Of a stretch of 64,000 nt of DNA, positions 20,138-28,565 are shown in pieces (position 1 is the first letter of the stretch; every line of letters starts with the position of its first letter). The translations under genes were made by a program, and so were the position numbers. The DNA comes from Mycolicibacterium sp. P1-18 (lineage in GTDB: Bacteria > Actinomycetota > Actinomycetes > Mycobacteriales > Mycobacteriaceae): NCBI RefSeq assembly GCF_008329535.1, contig NZ_NPKR01000006.1:124001-188000 (forward strand), read 5' to 3'. Below the pieces are notes generated by a model. The model was not told the DNA's origin and searched no databases. It saw nothing but the letters and a program-made list of their open reading frames with translations.

Positions 20138-20947
20138 TCACTGCGCGAACCACTTGTCGCCGTTCGCCACGGGTCGCAGCACCCGCGACACCTTGTCGCC
20201 GACGGAGCGCAAGGCCTCGACGATGACGCGTTCACGGTCCGGCGTCAACCGCGCCAGCGGCACCGACGCACTGATGGCGTCCTGCGCGGGTCGCGTGTAG
20301 CCCAACGCCACCGCGAAGCAGCGCACCCCGTCGGTGTTCTCCTGGTCGTCGGTGGAATAGCCGCGGATCCTCGCCGTCTCCAGCTGCTCCTCCAGCAGCA
20401 CCCGGTCGGTGGTGGTGTGCGAGGTGATCGCCACCAGCCGCGCCGGCACGTGCCTCTCCCGTTCGGCGCCGAATCGGTCCGCCAGCAACGCCTTTCCCAG
20501 CGCGGTCGCATGGGCCGGCAATCGTCGTCCCACCCGGCTCGCAGTCCGGCGATACTGCCGGGACTCCCTGGTTGCGAGGTAGACGACGTCGAGGCCGTCC
20601 AGCCGGCCGAGGTGGATCGTCTCGTCGAGTTCCTGGCGCAGGTCGTCCAGGAACGGGGCGATGGTCGGCAGGTAGGGATCGCCGTCCAGATAGCTGGTGC
20701 CGACGAGCAGCGCGCGCACCCCGATGCCGTACAGCGTGCCCGACTCGTCGGAACGCACCCAACCCTGCGCCATCAACGTCCGCAGCAGGGCGTGCGCACT
20801 ACTTCGCGGCATGCCCAGCGCCTCGCTGATCTCCCGGACGCGGGCCGGCTCGTCGGGTCTGGCGGCGAGGTACTCGAGCAGCTCCACCGTGCGCACGGCC
20901 GACTTCACCTTGCGCACGGCGACGTCCGAATCGTCGTCGAGGGTCAC
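20138..20947 (-). CDS. IclR-family transcriptional regulator
   Basis: A 269-residue regulator with an N-terminal winged helix (VREISEALGMPRSSAHALLRTL, motif SSAHALLRTL as recognition helix) and a C-terminal effector domain with the family features GRRLPAHATALGKALL and ENTDGVRCFAVAL. IclR proteins often control aromatic or sugar-acid catabolism, fitting its place between the importer and glucarate dehydratase genes. The GTG at 20947 overlaps the TauE/SafE stop (GTGA), so it belongs to the same operon. Effector unknown. Confidence 0.92.
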   Translation of the reverse strand: MTLDDDSDVAVRKVKSAVRTVELLEYLAARPDEPARVREISEALGMPRSSAHALLRTLMAQGWVRSDESGTLYGIGVRALLVGTSYLDGDPYLPTIAPFLDDLRQELDETIHLGRLDGLDVVYLATRESRQYRRTASRVGRRLPAHATALGKALLADRFGAERERHVPARLVAITSHTTTDRVLLEEQLETARIRGYSTDDQENTDGVRCFAVALGYTRPAQDAISASVPLARLTPDRERVIVEALRSVGDKVSRVLRPVANGDKWFAQ

Positions 20948-21666
20948 AACACTCCTACCTCGTGGGCGATCAGCGCGGTGGCGCCGGCGAGTGACATCGC
21001 GATCGCCGTCCACCTCTGCCGCGTGGGATTGAGCCAGCCGTTGACGAACCGGGACAGGACGTAGCCGCCGACGACCGCGGGAATCAGCGCCGCGAACGTT
21101 CGGAAGGTGTCGGCGTGGACGGCTCCGGTGGCGGCGAGCACGCCGATCGACAACGTCGACCCGACGAGGAAGAACCCGCTCATCGTGCCCCGCAACGAGG
21201 GACCCGAGTTGCCCTGCCACACCAGCGCCATCGGCGGCCCGCCGATCGCGGTGGCGGTCCCCAGCACCCCGGACGTCGCACCCGCGAGCATCAGGTTGCG
21301 GGGCCGCGGCACCGGAACCCAGCCGAAACTGGTCAGGGCGACGCCGAACAGGACGACGCAGCCGATCAGGATCGCCAGTGCGCGTTCGGGTATTGCCAGC
21401 AGCAGCAGACCGCCCAGGACGGTGCCGGGCACCCGGCCCAGCAGCGCCCACCCCGTGCCGGAGAAGTCGATCGCCGCCCGCTCCCGCACCGTGACGGCGA
21501 GCGTGAGTGCGGCCGCGAGCATGATCAGCGTGCCGGGAATCAAACTCGGGTCGACGATGGCGACGACCGGTGCGGCCAGCATCCCCATGCCGAATCCGAT
21601 CGACGCCTGCAGACACGACGCGAAGACGATCGCGACGGTGACGACCGCGAAGCCCGCACCACTCAC
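20944..21666 (-). CDS. TauE/SafE-family membrane transporter
   Basis: A 240-residue protein with about eight membrane helices in two similar halves. The conserved family segments are GFGMGMLAAPVVAIVDPSLIPG in the first half (core GMLAAPV) and GVLGTATAIGGPPMALVWQ in the second (core AIGGPP). TauE/SafE proteins export organic anions such as sulfite or sulfoacetate or import them. It starts at GTG 21666, overlapping the oppF stop (GTGA), and overlaps iclR, so it is an integral part of the operon. A role in moving an organic diacid is inference. Confidence 0.87.
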   Translation of the reverse strand: MSGAGFAVVTVAIVFASCLQASIGFGMGMLAAPVVAIVDPSLIPGTLIMLAAALTLAVTVRERAAIDFSGTGWALLGRVPGTVLGGLLLLAIPERALAILIGCVVLFGVALTSFGWVPVPRPRNLMLAGATSGVLGTATAIGGPPMALVWQGNSGPSLRGTMSGFFLVGSTLSIGVLAATGAVHADTFRTFAALIPAVVGGYVLSRFVNGWLNPTRQRWTAIAMSLAGATALIAHEVGVL

Positions 21667-22658
21667 GCGCTGGCCGACAGCGCCGGTTCACCCACCATGG
21701 GGTGGTAGCACTCGGCGCCGTGGGTTGCCGAGTTCGGGTCGACGGCCAGCGGCGGCCGCTCGGTGGCACACACGTCGGTCGCCTTCCAGCAGCGGGTCCG
21801 GAAGCGGCAGCCCGACGGTGGATTCAGCGGCGAGGGCACCTCGCCCTTCAGCAGGATCCGCTCGCTGCGGTGGGCGGCGTCGAGCTTGGGCGCCGCGGAC
21901 ATCAGGGCGGCGGTGTACGGATGGCTGGGTGAGTCGAACACCGCTTCGGTGGGTCCGGATTCGACGATGCGGCCCAGGTACATCACCGCGACGCGGTCGG
22001 CGACGTGGCGAACCACCGACAGGTCGTGGGAGATGAAGACGTAGGCGATGCCCAGGTCCCGCTGCAGGTCGTTGAGCAGGTTGAGCACCTGCGCCTGCAC
22101 CGAGAGGTCGAGCGCGGAGACCGGCTCGTCACAGATCACCACGTCGGGATCCAGGGCCAGCGCGCGGGCGATGCCGATGCGCTGACGCTGGCCGCCGGAG
22201 AACTCCTGCGGATACTTGTCGGCGGCCTTCGCGCCCAGCCCGACGAGTTCGAGGAGTTCGCGCACCCTGGCGTCGCGCTCGGCCCTGGTGGCGTACATCG
22301 ACTTGTGGGTACGCCACGGCTCGGAGACGATGTCGCCCGCACTCATCCGTGAGTTCAGCGAGGCGTAGGGATCCTGGAACACCATCTGCACGCGGCGCCG
22401 GAACTTCAGCAGGTCCTTGCCGCGCAGCGTGAACGGGTCGATCCCGTCGAACGAGACGCTGCCCGAGTCGGGGCGCTCGAGCATCATCAGCGTCCTGGCC
22501 AACGTCGACTTGCCGCACCCGGATTCGCCGACCAGACCGAGGGTCTCGCCCCGCCCGAGATCCAGGGTGATGCCGTCCAGCGCCGTCAGCCCGGTCTTGC
22601 TGCCCGGCACCCGGAAGGTCTTGCGGAGGTCGCGCACCTCGAGCAGTTGACTAGACAT
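21663..22658 (-). CDS. Peptide-type ABC importer, ATPase subunit OppF/DppF-like
   Basis: A 331-residue ATPase with Walker A GLVGESGCGKST, signature SGGQRQRIGIARAL, Walker B VVICDEPVSALD and the H-loop SHDLSVVRH. The C-terminal oligopeptide-transporter extension has a Cys cluster (C-x5-C-x5-C pattern in GCRFRTRCWKATDVC) seen in Opp/Dpp ATPases, some of which bind an Fe-S cluster. ATG 22658 overlaps the oppD stop by 8 nt and is preceded by AGGAGG. It pairs with the OppD-like ATPase. Confidence 0.93.
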   Translation of the reverse strand: MSSQLLEVRDLRKTFRVPGSKTGLTALDGITLDLGRGETLGLVGESGCGKSTLARTLMMLERPDSGSVSFDGIDPFTLRGKDLLKFRRRVQMVFQDPYASLNSRMSAGDIVSEPWRTHKSMYATRAERDARVRELLELVGLGAKAADKYPQEFSGGQRQRIGIARALALDPDVVICDEPVSALDLSVQAQVLNLLNDLQRDLGIAYVFISHDLSVVRHVADRVAVMYLGRIVESGPTEAVFDSPSHPYTAALMSAAPKLDAAHRSERILLKGEVPSPLNPPSGCRFRTRCWKATDVCATERPPLAVDPNSATHGAECYHPMVGEPALSASA

Positions 22659-23682
22659 TGACGACCTCCTGAGGGAAGTGGCACGCCGACAGGTGCCGTG
22701 AGCCGACGGAATTCGAGGGGGGCCGGCTGGTCCGGCAGACGTCCTGGACCAGCGGACAGCGAGCCTGATACGCACACCCCTGCGGGATGGAGTGCAGATC
22801 GGGCGGCGAACCACCGATCGACTTGAGCTCGTCGCCGCGTACCGCGTTGACCGGCACCGAGTCGAGCAGGCCCTTGGTGTAGGGATGCCGCGGGTTGGCG
22901 AATACCTCTGACACCAGGCCGGTTTCGACGATGTTGCCGGCGTACATCACGGCGACGCGGTCGGCCTCCTCGGCGACGAGGGCGAGGTCGTGGGTGATCA
23001 GCACGACCGCCATGTCGTACTCGCTGCGCAAGCTGCGCAGCAGCGCCATGATTTGCGCCTGCACCGTCACGTCGAGCGCGGTGGTGGGCTCGTCGGCGAT
23101 GAGCACCCGGGGATTCAGTGCGACCGCCATCGCGATCAGCAGGCGTTGCCGCATGCCACCGGAGAACTGGTGGGGGTAGGAGTTCAGCCGCGTCTCGGGC
23201 TGCGGAATGCCCACCCGCGCCATGAGTTCCACGGCCTTGGCCTTGGCCTCCTTGGACTTCATCCCGTGGTGGATCCGAAACGGCTCGGCGAGCTGTGTGC
23301 CCACGGTGTAGAGCGGGTTGAGTGCGGTGAGGGCGTCCTGGAAGACGATGGCCAACTCGGTGCCCGCCAACTTGCGGCGCGTCTTGCGGTCGACGGCCAG
23401 CAGGTCGGCGACGCCGTCGCGGCCGGTCAGGGTGGCCGTTCCCGCGGTCACCTCGGCGACGGGTTCGAGCAGGCCCACCAAGGCCGTCGCCGTCATCGAC
23501 TTGCCGCAGCCGGATTCACCGAGCAGCGCGAGCGTCTCGCCGCGACGGGCGTCGAAGGACACGTCGTTGACGGCGCGGACGGTACCGGTGATGGTGCGAA
23601 TGTCGACGGTGAGCCCGTCGACGCTCAAGGCCGGATCGGCGTCGACGACGTCGGTGTGCGGGTGCTCTGCGATGGCGGTCAT
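22651..23682 (-). CDS. Peptide-type ABC importer, ATPase subunit OppD/DppD-like
   Basis: A 343-residue ATPase with Walker A LLGESGCGKSMT, Q-loop FQDALTALNP, signature FSGGMRQRLLIAMA, Walker B VLIADEPTTALD and H-loop THDLALV. The Opp-type C-terminal Cys pattern (GCAYQARCPLVQDVC) is present. ATG 23682 overlaps the oppC stop as ATGA. It would form the heterodimeric motor with the OppF-like subunit. Confidence 0.93.
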   Translation of the reverse strand: MTAIAEHPHTDVVDADPALSVDGLTVDIRTITGTVRAVNDVSFDARRGETLALLGESGCGKSMTATALVGLLEPVAEVTAGTATLTGRDGVADLLAVDRKTRRKLAGTELAIVFQDALTALNPLYTVGTQLAEPFRIHHGMKSKEAKAKAVELMARVGIPQPETRLNSYPHQFSGGMRQRLLIAMAVALNPRVLIADEPTTALDVTVQAQIMALLRSLRSEYDMAVVLITHDLALVAEEADRVAVMYAGNIVETGLVSEVFANPRHPYTKGLLDSVPVNAVRGDELKSIGGSPPDLHSIPQGCAYQARCPLVQDVCRTSRPPSNSVGSRHLSACHFPQEVVNV

Positions 23683-24662
23683 GAGAGAGCCTTCGTGGTC
23701 TTGGCGAAGCGGGACAGGCGTTTCTGCGGAACGGTGAGCCGCCACCGCTGACCGGGATCGGTCGCGATCCGGGCCCAGGCGGCGAGGATCGTCGCCGACA
23801 CCGTGGTGATGACGATGGCCAGGCCGGGGAAGAACGACAGCCACCACGCCGAATTCAGGTAGGTGCGGCCCTGGGCGACCATCAGGCCCCAGCTCACGTC
23901 GGGCGGTTGGATGCCGATGCCGAGGAAGCTCAGCGAGCTCTCCGCCAGCATCACGTAGCAGAAGTCCAGGGTGGCGACCGTCAGCAGCGTCGGCAGGACG
24001 ATCGGCAGGACGTGGCGGGTGATGATCGACGTGGCGCTGGCCCCGAAGGTGCGGGCCGCGTCGACGAACAGCCGGCTCTGCAGTTCGGCCGACTCGGCGC
24101 GAGCGGTGCGCAGGTAGACCGGGATGCGGGTGAGAGCAAGGACGGCAACGATGTTGGCCGCACTCGGGGAGAAGACGTAGAGCACCACGACGGCGAGCAG
24201 CAGCGACGGGAAGCTCATGATGACGTCGGCGACGCGCATCGCGACCGTCTCCCGCCAGCCGCGGTAGAACCCGGCCCACATGCCGATCAACGAGCCGATC
24301 ACCGCCGAGATCACCACCGCGGGAATGGCGACCGACAGGGTGGTCCGACTGGCCACGATCAACCGGGCCAGCATGCTGCGGCCCAGTGGGTCGGTGCCCA
24401 GCACGTTGGCCCAGCCGTGCGCCAGGGTGAACGGCGCCTGGTTGGAGTTGTCCAGGTCGATGCTGGTGGCGACGTGCCCCATCAGCATCGGCCCGAACAC
24501 CGCGGTGAGCAGCACCAGCGCGAGCACCGCCGCAGCGCACGCGGCGACCCGGTCGTTGGCCAGCAGCCGAAACCACACGGCGCGACTCGACTTTCGCGTG
24601 CCGGCGTCTCCGACGATCGCCGTCGTCGGCTTGACGGGGACGAGATCGAGTTGAGTACTCAT
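23679..24662 (-). CDS. Peptide-type ABC importer, permease OppC/DppC-like
   Basis: A 327-residue permease with six membrane helices and the N-terminal OppC extension. The LGTDPLGRSMLARLI segment is the OppC family signature, and the ATPase-coupling EAA loop reads DAARTFGASATSIITRHVLP (core AARTFGAS). ATG 24662 lies 11 nt after the oppB stop; its stop overlaps oppD (ATGA). Confidence 0.93.
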   Translation of the reverse strand: MSTQLDLVPVKPTTAIVGDAGTRKSSRAVWFRLLANDRVAACAAAVLALVLLTAVFGPMLMGHVATSIDLDNSNQAPFTLAHGWANVLGTDPLGRSMLARLIVASRTTLSVAIPAVVISAVIGSLIGMWAGFYRGWRETVAMRVADVIMSFPSLLLAVVVLYVFSPSAANIVAVLALTRIPVYLRTARAESAELQSRLFVDAARTFGASATSIITRHVLPIVLPTLLTVATLDFCYVMLAESSLSFLGIGIQPPDVSWGLMVAQGRTYLNSAWWLSFFPGLAIVITTVSATILAAWARIATDPGQRWRLTVPQKRLSRFAKTTKALS

Positions 24663-24673
24663 GTGTCTGTCTC

Positions 24674-25600
24674 CTAGACCCGGGCCGGTTCCCGCACGCG
24701 TGCGTCGAGCAGCGCGTAACAGGCGTCGATGGCGATGTTGAGGACGAAGATGCTGACCGCGGTGAGGAGAACCGCCGCCTGCAGCACCGCGAAGTCGCGT
24801 TGCAGGATCGCGTCGATCATGAGCTTGCCGATGCCGGGCCACCCGAAGATCGCCTCGACCACGACCGCGCCGTTGATCAGGCCGACCGCGAGGTCGCCCG
24901 CCACCGTCAGCGCCGGGGCGGCCGCGTTGCGCAGCGCGTGGTGGGTGACCACCCGCAGGTCACCCGCGCCCTTGCTGCGGGCCAGCCGCACGTACGGGGC
25001 CGACAGCGCGGAAACCATTGCGCCGCGGACCACTTGGGTCAGCACGCCCAGCGGTCGGATCATCAGCGTCGCGATGGGCAGGATCCATGCCAACGGTCCG
25101 TCGGTACCCGAGGTCGGCAGCACGCCGAGCAGCACCGCGAACAGCCAGACGCCGGTGATGGCGAACCAGAAGTCCGGGATGCTGGCCGCGGTCATCGACA
25201 GCAGGCTGGAGAAGCGGTCGGCCAGCGAGTTGGGCCGGTAGGCCGCCCAGCAGCCGATCACGATGGCGCCGACGATCGCGAGCAGCATCGTCGTGAAGGC
25301 CAGCTGAAGCGTTGCGGGGAACGCCCGAAAGGCCATCTCCGAGGCCGACTCTCCGGTGCGCAGCGACGTGCCGAAGTCGAGGTGCAGCACCCCGGTGAAG
25401 TAGTCGCCGAGCTGGGTCGTGATGGGTTGGTCGAAGCCGTTCTTCTGGGCGAACGCCTCGCGCTGCGCCTCGGTCGCCGACTCCGGAAGGTAGAGGCTGG
25501 TGGGATCGCCCGTGAGTCGGGCGAGGAGGAACACGCCGAGCAGGACGATGATCAACGGTAGTGCGCTGGTGTACATCCGGCGCCGTACGAACGAAAACAT
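24674..25600 (-). CDS. Peptide-type ABC importer, permease OppB/DppB-like
   Basis: A 308-residue permease with six helices. It begins FVRRRMYTSALPLIIVLLGVF and has the OppB-type periplasmic loop containing LDFGTSLRTGE and the EAA loop YVRLARSKGAGDLRVVTHHALRNA (core RSKGAG). It follows the binding-protein gene by 16 nt and precedes oppC by 11 nt in one operon. Confidence 0.93.
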   Translation of the reverse strand: MFSFVRRRMYTSALPLIIVLLGVFLLARLTGDPTSLYLPESATEAQREAFAQKNGFDQPITTQLGDYFTGVLHLDFGTSLRTGESASEMAFRAFPATLQLAFTTMLLAIVGAIVIGCWAAYRPNSLADRFSSLLSMTAASIPDFWFAITGVWLFAVLLGVLPTSGTDGPLAWILPIATLMIRPLGVLTQVVRGAMVSALSAPYVRLARSKGAGDLRVVTHHALRNAAAPALTVAGDLAVGLINGAVVVEAIFGWPGIGKLMIDAILQRDFAVLQAAVLLTAVSIFVLNIAIDACYALLDARVREPARV

Positions 25601-25616
25601 CTGGTGGCCTTCCTGA

Positions 25617-27170
25617 CTACTGGGCGTCGGTGCGGTCGGAGCCGGCCATGGTCATCTCTGACAGCCGCATCTCGTCGCCGGTGGCCGAGTTGGGGGTGTA
25701 GTCGACGCGAGCGGACTTGCCGAGGATGCCCTTCATGTGGGCGAGGTAGGCCATCTGCATGATGTCCTGCGGTTCCTCGGCGAACAGTCGTGCGAACGCG
25801 TCTTGGCGGGCCTGGCCGGTGAGGGCTTCCGCGGCACGAATCTTCGCGTCGAATTCCGTTGTGCCGTAGGCGGCCTGAGGACCGTCGCTCAGCATGTACT
25901 GATCCATGGTGAAGGCCGCGTCACCGGCCTGGTTGCCGTGCATGATCATCAGCAGGTACGGCCCGGTGTTGGGTGGGAACGGCCGCAGCTGATACTGCAG
26001 CTGCGACGCCGTGTCCATCATCTCGATCTTCACGTTGAGGCCGATGTCGGCAAGCTCGCTCTGGATCACCTCGATGGTCTCGGCGATCTTGGGGAACTGC
26101 GCCGTGCGGCCGATGAGCCTGATCTGGGTGTCCACCGGGACGCCGTCTGCCTTGGCCTCGGCGACGAGCGCCTTCGCCTTGTCGGAGTCGTGCGGCCACA
26201 GCGCCAGTTGGTCGTTGTAACCCACCACGCCCGACGGGATCAGCTGTGACGCCGGGTCCCCGAGCCCGCGGAACAGCGCCTTGACGATGCCGGTCCGGTT
26301 GATGGCGTAGTTGATCGCTTGCCGAACCCGCATGTCGTTCAGCGGCGCCTCGGTGGCCTGCATGCGCAGTGCGGTGGTCTCGTTGTTCTGGAACGGAACG
26401 CCGAGGTCTCCTGCGCCGTCCTCGGGTCCAAGCGACGTGGCGACGTCGGTCTCGTCGTTGGTGATCATCGCCGCCCGCACGCTGCCTTCGCTGCGCCACT
26501 GATACTCGGCGCGGGCGAAGGCGGGTGCCGTGCCCCAGTAGCGGGGGTTGCGGGCAAGCACGAGCTTCTGACCGAAGTCCCAATTCTCGATGGCGTAGGG
26601 CCCGGTCCCGATGGGCTCGCGCACCTTCTCCGTCGTGCTGGTCGACCGCGGCACGATCTCGACGAATGAAATGCGCAGCGGCAGAATCGGATCCGGCTTC
26701 TCGGTCTCGACGGTCAAGGTGCGGTCGTCGACCGCGGCCAGCTTGAGCTTCTCGTCACCGAACACGTATCCGTCGACGTTGCACTGCAGGTCCGAGTTCA
26801 CGGCGCGGTCGATGGCGAACGCGGCGTCGGCGGCGGTGAAGGGGGCGCCGTTGGAGAACGTCACGCCGGTGCGGATGTCGAACGTCCACTGCGTCGGGGA
26901 GGTCTGGCGCCACCCTGTGGACAGCAGCGGCTGGAGGTCACCGGAGTTCGGATCGCGCTCGACGAGCGGTTCGGTGATGTTGGAGCGCACCACGATTCCG
27001 GTCGAGGTGAGCGAACTCTCGCACGGCTCCAGCGTCGGGGGTTCCTGGGAGAGGACGACGCGCAGGGTGTTGGGGTCGTAGCCGCCGCGTCCGGAGTTGG
27101 CGACGGTGCAGCCGCTCGTGGCGACGGTGAGCACCGCGACGCCGGCGGCGAAGACCGCTCTCGAACTCAT
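25617..27170 (-). CDS. ABC importer substrate-binding lipoprotein (SBP family 5)
   Basis: A 517-residue surface lipoprotein. The signal peptide ends in TSGC, lipidated Cys at 21. The mature part has the family 5 hallmarks LRVVLSQEPPTLEPCESS, PTQWTFDIRTGVTFSNGAPFTAADAAFAIDR (core TFSNGAPFTA) and INYAINR. Family 5 proteins bind peptides but also nickel, opines, oligosaccharides and sugar acids. Placed in an operon with glucarate dehydratase, it may bind a sugar diacid; this is inference. ATG 27170 is preceded by GGAGG. First gene of the operon that ends at 17728. Confidence 0.9.
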   Translation of the reverse strand: MSSRAVFAAGVAVLTVATSGCTVANSGRGGYDPNTLRVVLSQEPPTLEPCESSLTSTGIVVRSNITEPLVERDPNSGDLQPLLSTGWRQTSPTQWTFDIRTGVTFSNGAPFTAADAAFAIDRAVNSDLQCNVDGYVFGDEKLKLAAVDDRTLTVETEKPDPILPLRISFVEIVPRSTSTTEKVREPIGTGPYAIENWDFGQKLVLARNPRYWGTAPAFARAEYQWRSEGSVRAAMITNDETDVATSLGPEDGAGDLGVPFQNNETTALRMQATEAPLNDMRVRQAINYAINRTGIVKALFRGLGDPASQLIPSGVVGYNDQLALWPHDSDKAKALVAEAKADGVPVDTQIRLIGRTAQFPKIAETIEVIQSELADIGLNVKIEMMDTASQLQYQLRPFPPNTGPYLLMIMHGNQAGDAAFTMDQYMLSDGPQAAYGTTEFDAKIRAAEALTGQARQDAFARLFAEEPQDIMQMAYLAHMKGILGKSARVDYTPNSATGDEMRLSEMTMAGSDRTDAQ

Positions 27171-27479
27171 GTGTCCTCCAGGGGCTGCTGGTGTGACGTC
27201 CACGTATGTGGATGCGACGTGTGATCGCAGACACACCGTAAGGACGGGGTTTCAGCAGCGTCAACCCCGCTTGGCGGCACTGAAAGGCCCTGCTTCGGGC
27301 ACTCTCAGGTCTCGCTGGAGGGTGCGGAAAACGGCCCTGACGTCGGCCGATGGCCGTCCCCGGGGCCCGCCGATACCGTGACGGTGCCGCCAAACGCCTG
27401 ATCATGCCGGTTGGGCATTAGTCCATGCTATTTCGGGGTTGGACGGGTATCCGCAGGTAGTCGTACCGTGGTTCTCATC
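27171..27479. promoter_or_regulatory. Divergent promoter region of the importer operon and the second hydroxyacid dehydrogenase
   Basis: 309 bp between two divergent genes. It includes an inverted repeat at 27197-27214 (CGTCCAC-GTAT-GTGGATG, one mismatch), 27 bp upstream of the binding-protein ATG, and a TACCGT hexamer 10 nt before the ATG at 27480. The repeat is a plausible site for the IclR regulator of this operon. Nothing else coding is seen. Confidence 0.45.
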
Positions 27480-28466
27480 ATGACCACACCACGCCACACG
27501 CCCTCGGACCGCACCGTGCTGCAGGTCGGCCCCCTGAAGGCCACGCTGGAGAAGACCCTGTCCGAGACCTACGGCGCGTACGTGCTGCCGGACGAGGCCC
27601 GCGAGCGCAGCGAGTTCCTCTCCACCCACGGCGCCGAGATCACCGCGGTGGTCACCTCGGGACGCTCCGGCGTCGACGCGGACCTGATGCAGGCCCTGCC
27701 CAAACTCGGCGCCATCGTCAACTTCGGTGTCGGCTACGACACCACCGACGTCGACGCCGCATCCGAGCGAGGCATCGGCGTGAGCAACACCCCCGACGTC
27801 CTCACCGATTGCGTCGCCGACACCGCCGTCGGCCTGATGATCGACGTCATGCGGCAGTTCTCGGCCGCCGACCGCTACGTGCGCGCGGGAAAGTGGCCGG
27901 CCACGGGCAACTTCCCGCTGACCCACCAGGTCAGCAACAGGCGCGTCGGCATCATCGGCCTCGGCCGAATCGGATCGGCAATCGCCAAGCGGCTCAACGC
28001 CTTCGGTTGCACCATCTCCTATCACAACCGCAACCCCAAGGCCGACTCGCCGTACGCCTACGTCGACTCCCCCGTCGCGCTCGCGGCCGGGGTGGACGTC
28101 CTCGTCGTGGCCGCCGCCGGCGGCAGCGGCACGCGGCAACTGGTCGACGCGGACGTCATCGACGCCCTCGGCTCCACGGGTTACCTGGTCAACATCGCGC
28201 GCGGCAGCGTCGTCGACGAGGCCGCATTGGTCGACGCCCTGACCAACGGCCGACTCGCAGGTGCAGGCCTCGACGTCTTCACCGACGAGCCCAACGTGCC
28301 CGCCGAACTCCTTGCCCTGGACAACGTGGTGCTGCTACCGCACGTGGGAAGCGGCACCGTCGAGACCCGGGCGGCGATGGAACAGCTCACCCTCGACAAC
28401 CTCGACGAGTTCCTGCGCAGCGGCCGGCTGGTGACGCCCGTCGTCGAGCCCGCGATGGCGGTCTAG
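27480..28466 (+). CDS. 2-hydroxyacid dehydrogenase (hydroxypyruvate/glyoxylate reductase-like)
   Basis: A 328-residue D-isomer-specific 2-hydroxyacid dehydrogenase. Motifs: NFGVGYDTTDVDAASERGI (core GVGYD), Rossmann GIIGLGRIGSAIAKRL, the catalytic Arg region NIARGSVVDEAALVDAL, DVFTDEPNVP with the Glu, and LLPHVGSGT with the catalytic His. This set resembles GhrB-type hydroxypyruvate/glyoxylate reductases. ATG 27480 is used; an in-frame ATG at 27411 is unlikely. Divergent from the importer operon, it may reduce a 2-oxo acid arising from the same substrate. Confidence 0.87.
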   Translation: MTTPRHTPSDRTVLQVGPLKATLEKTLSETYGAYVLPDEARERSEFLSTHGAEITAVVTSGRSGVDADLMQALPKLGAIVNFGVGYDTTDVDAASERGIGVSNTPDVLTDCVADTAVGLMIDVMRQFSAADRYVRAGKWPATGNFPLTHQVSNRRVGIIGLGRIGSAIAKRLNAFGCTISYHNRNPKADSPYAYVDSPVALAAGVDVLVVAAAGGSGTRQLVDADVIDALGSTGYLVNIARGSVVDEAALVDALTNGRLAGAGLDVFTDEPNVPAELLALDNVVLLPHVGSGTVETRAAMEQLTLDNLDEFLRSGRLVTPVVEPAMAV

Positions 28467-28485
28467 GCACGTCGCCTCGAGCGAG

Positions 28486-28525
28486 GGACCACCCGCTCTG
28501 GAAGTCGATACCGCCGGCGCTATCA
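28486..28525 (+). repeat. Short dispersed repeat, left copy
   Basis: Contains CTGGAAGTC followed by GATA-CCGCCGGCGC-TATC, a hyphenated palindrome. The same element in opposite orientation occurs twice on the far side of the HNH gene (29868-29904 and 29981-30017). The shared parts are GGACC, CTGGAAGTC and TA-x-CGCCGGCG-x-TATCA. Confidence 0.7.
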
Positions 28526-28553
28526 GGCGTTCTCAGATGTCGTACCCCCTTCA

Positions 28554-28559
28554 TACAAT
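28554..28559 (+). promoter_or_regulatory. Predicted -10 element of the HNH gene (leaderless)
   Basis: TACAAT, a full-consensus -10, lies 6 nt before the ATG at 28566. Confidence 0.55.
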
Positions 28560-28565
28560 GGTGGC

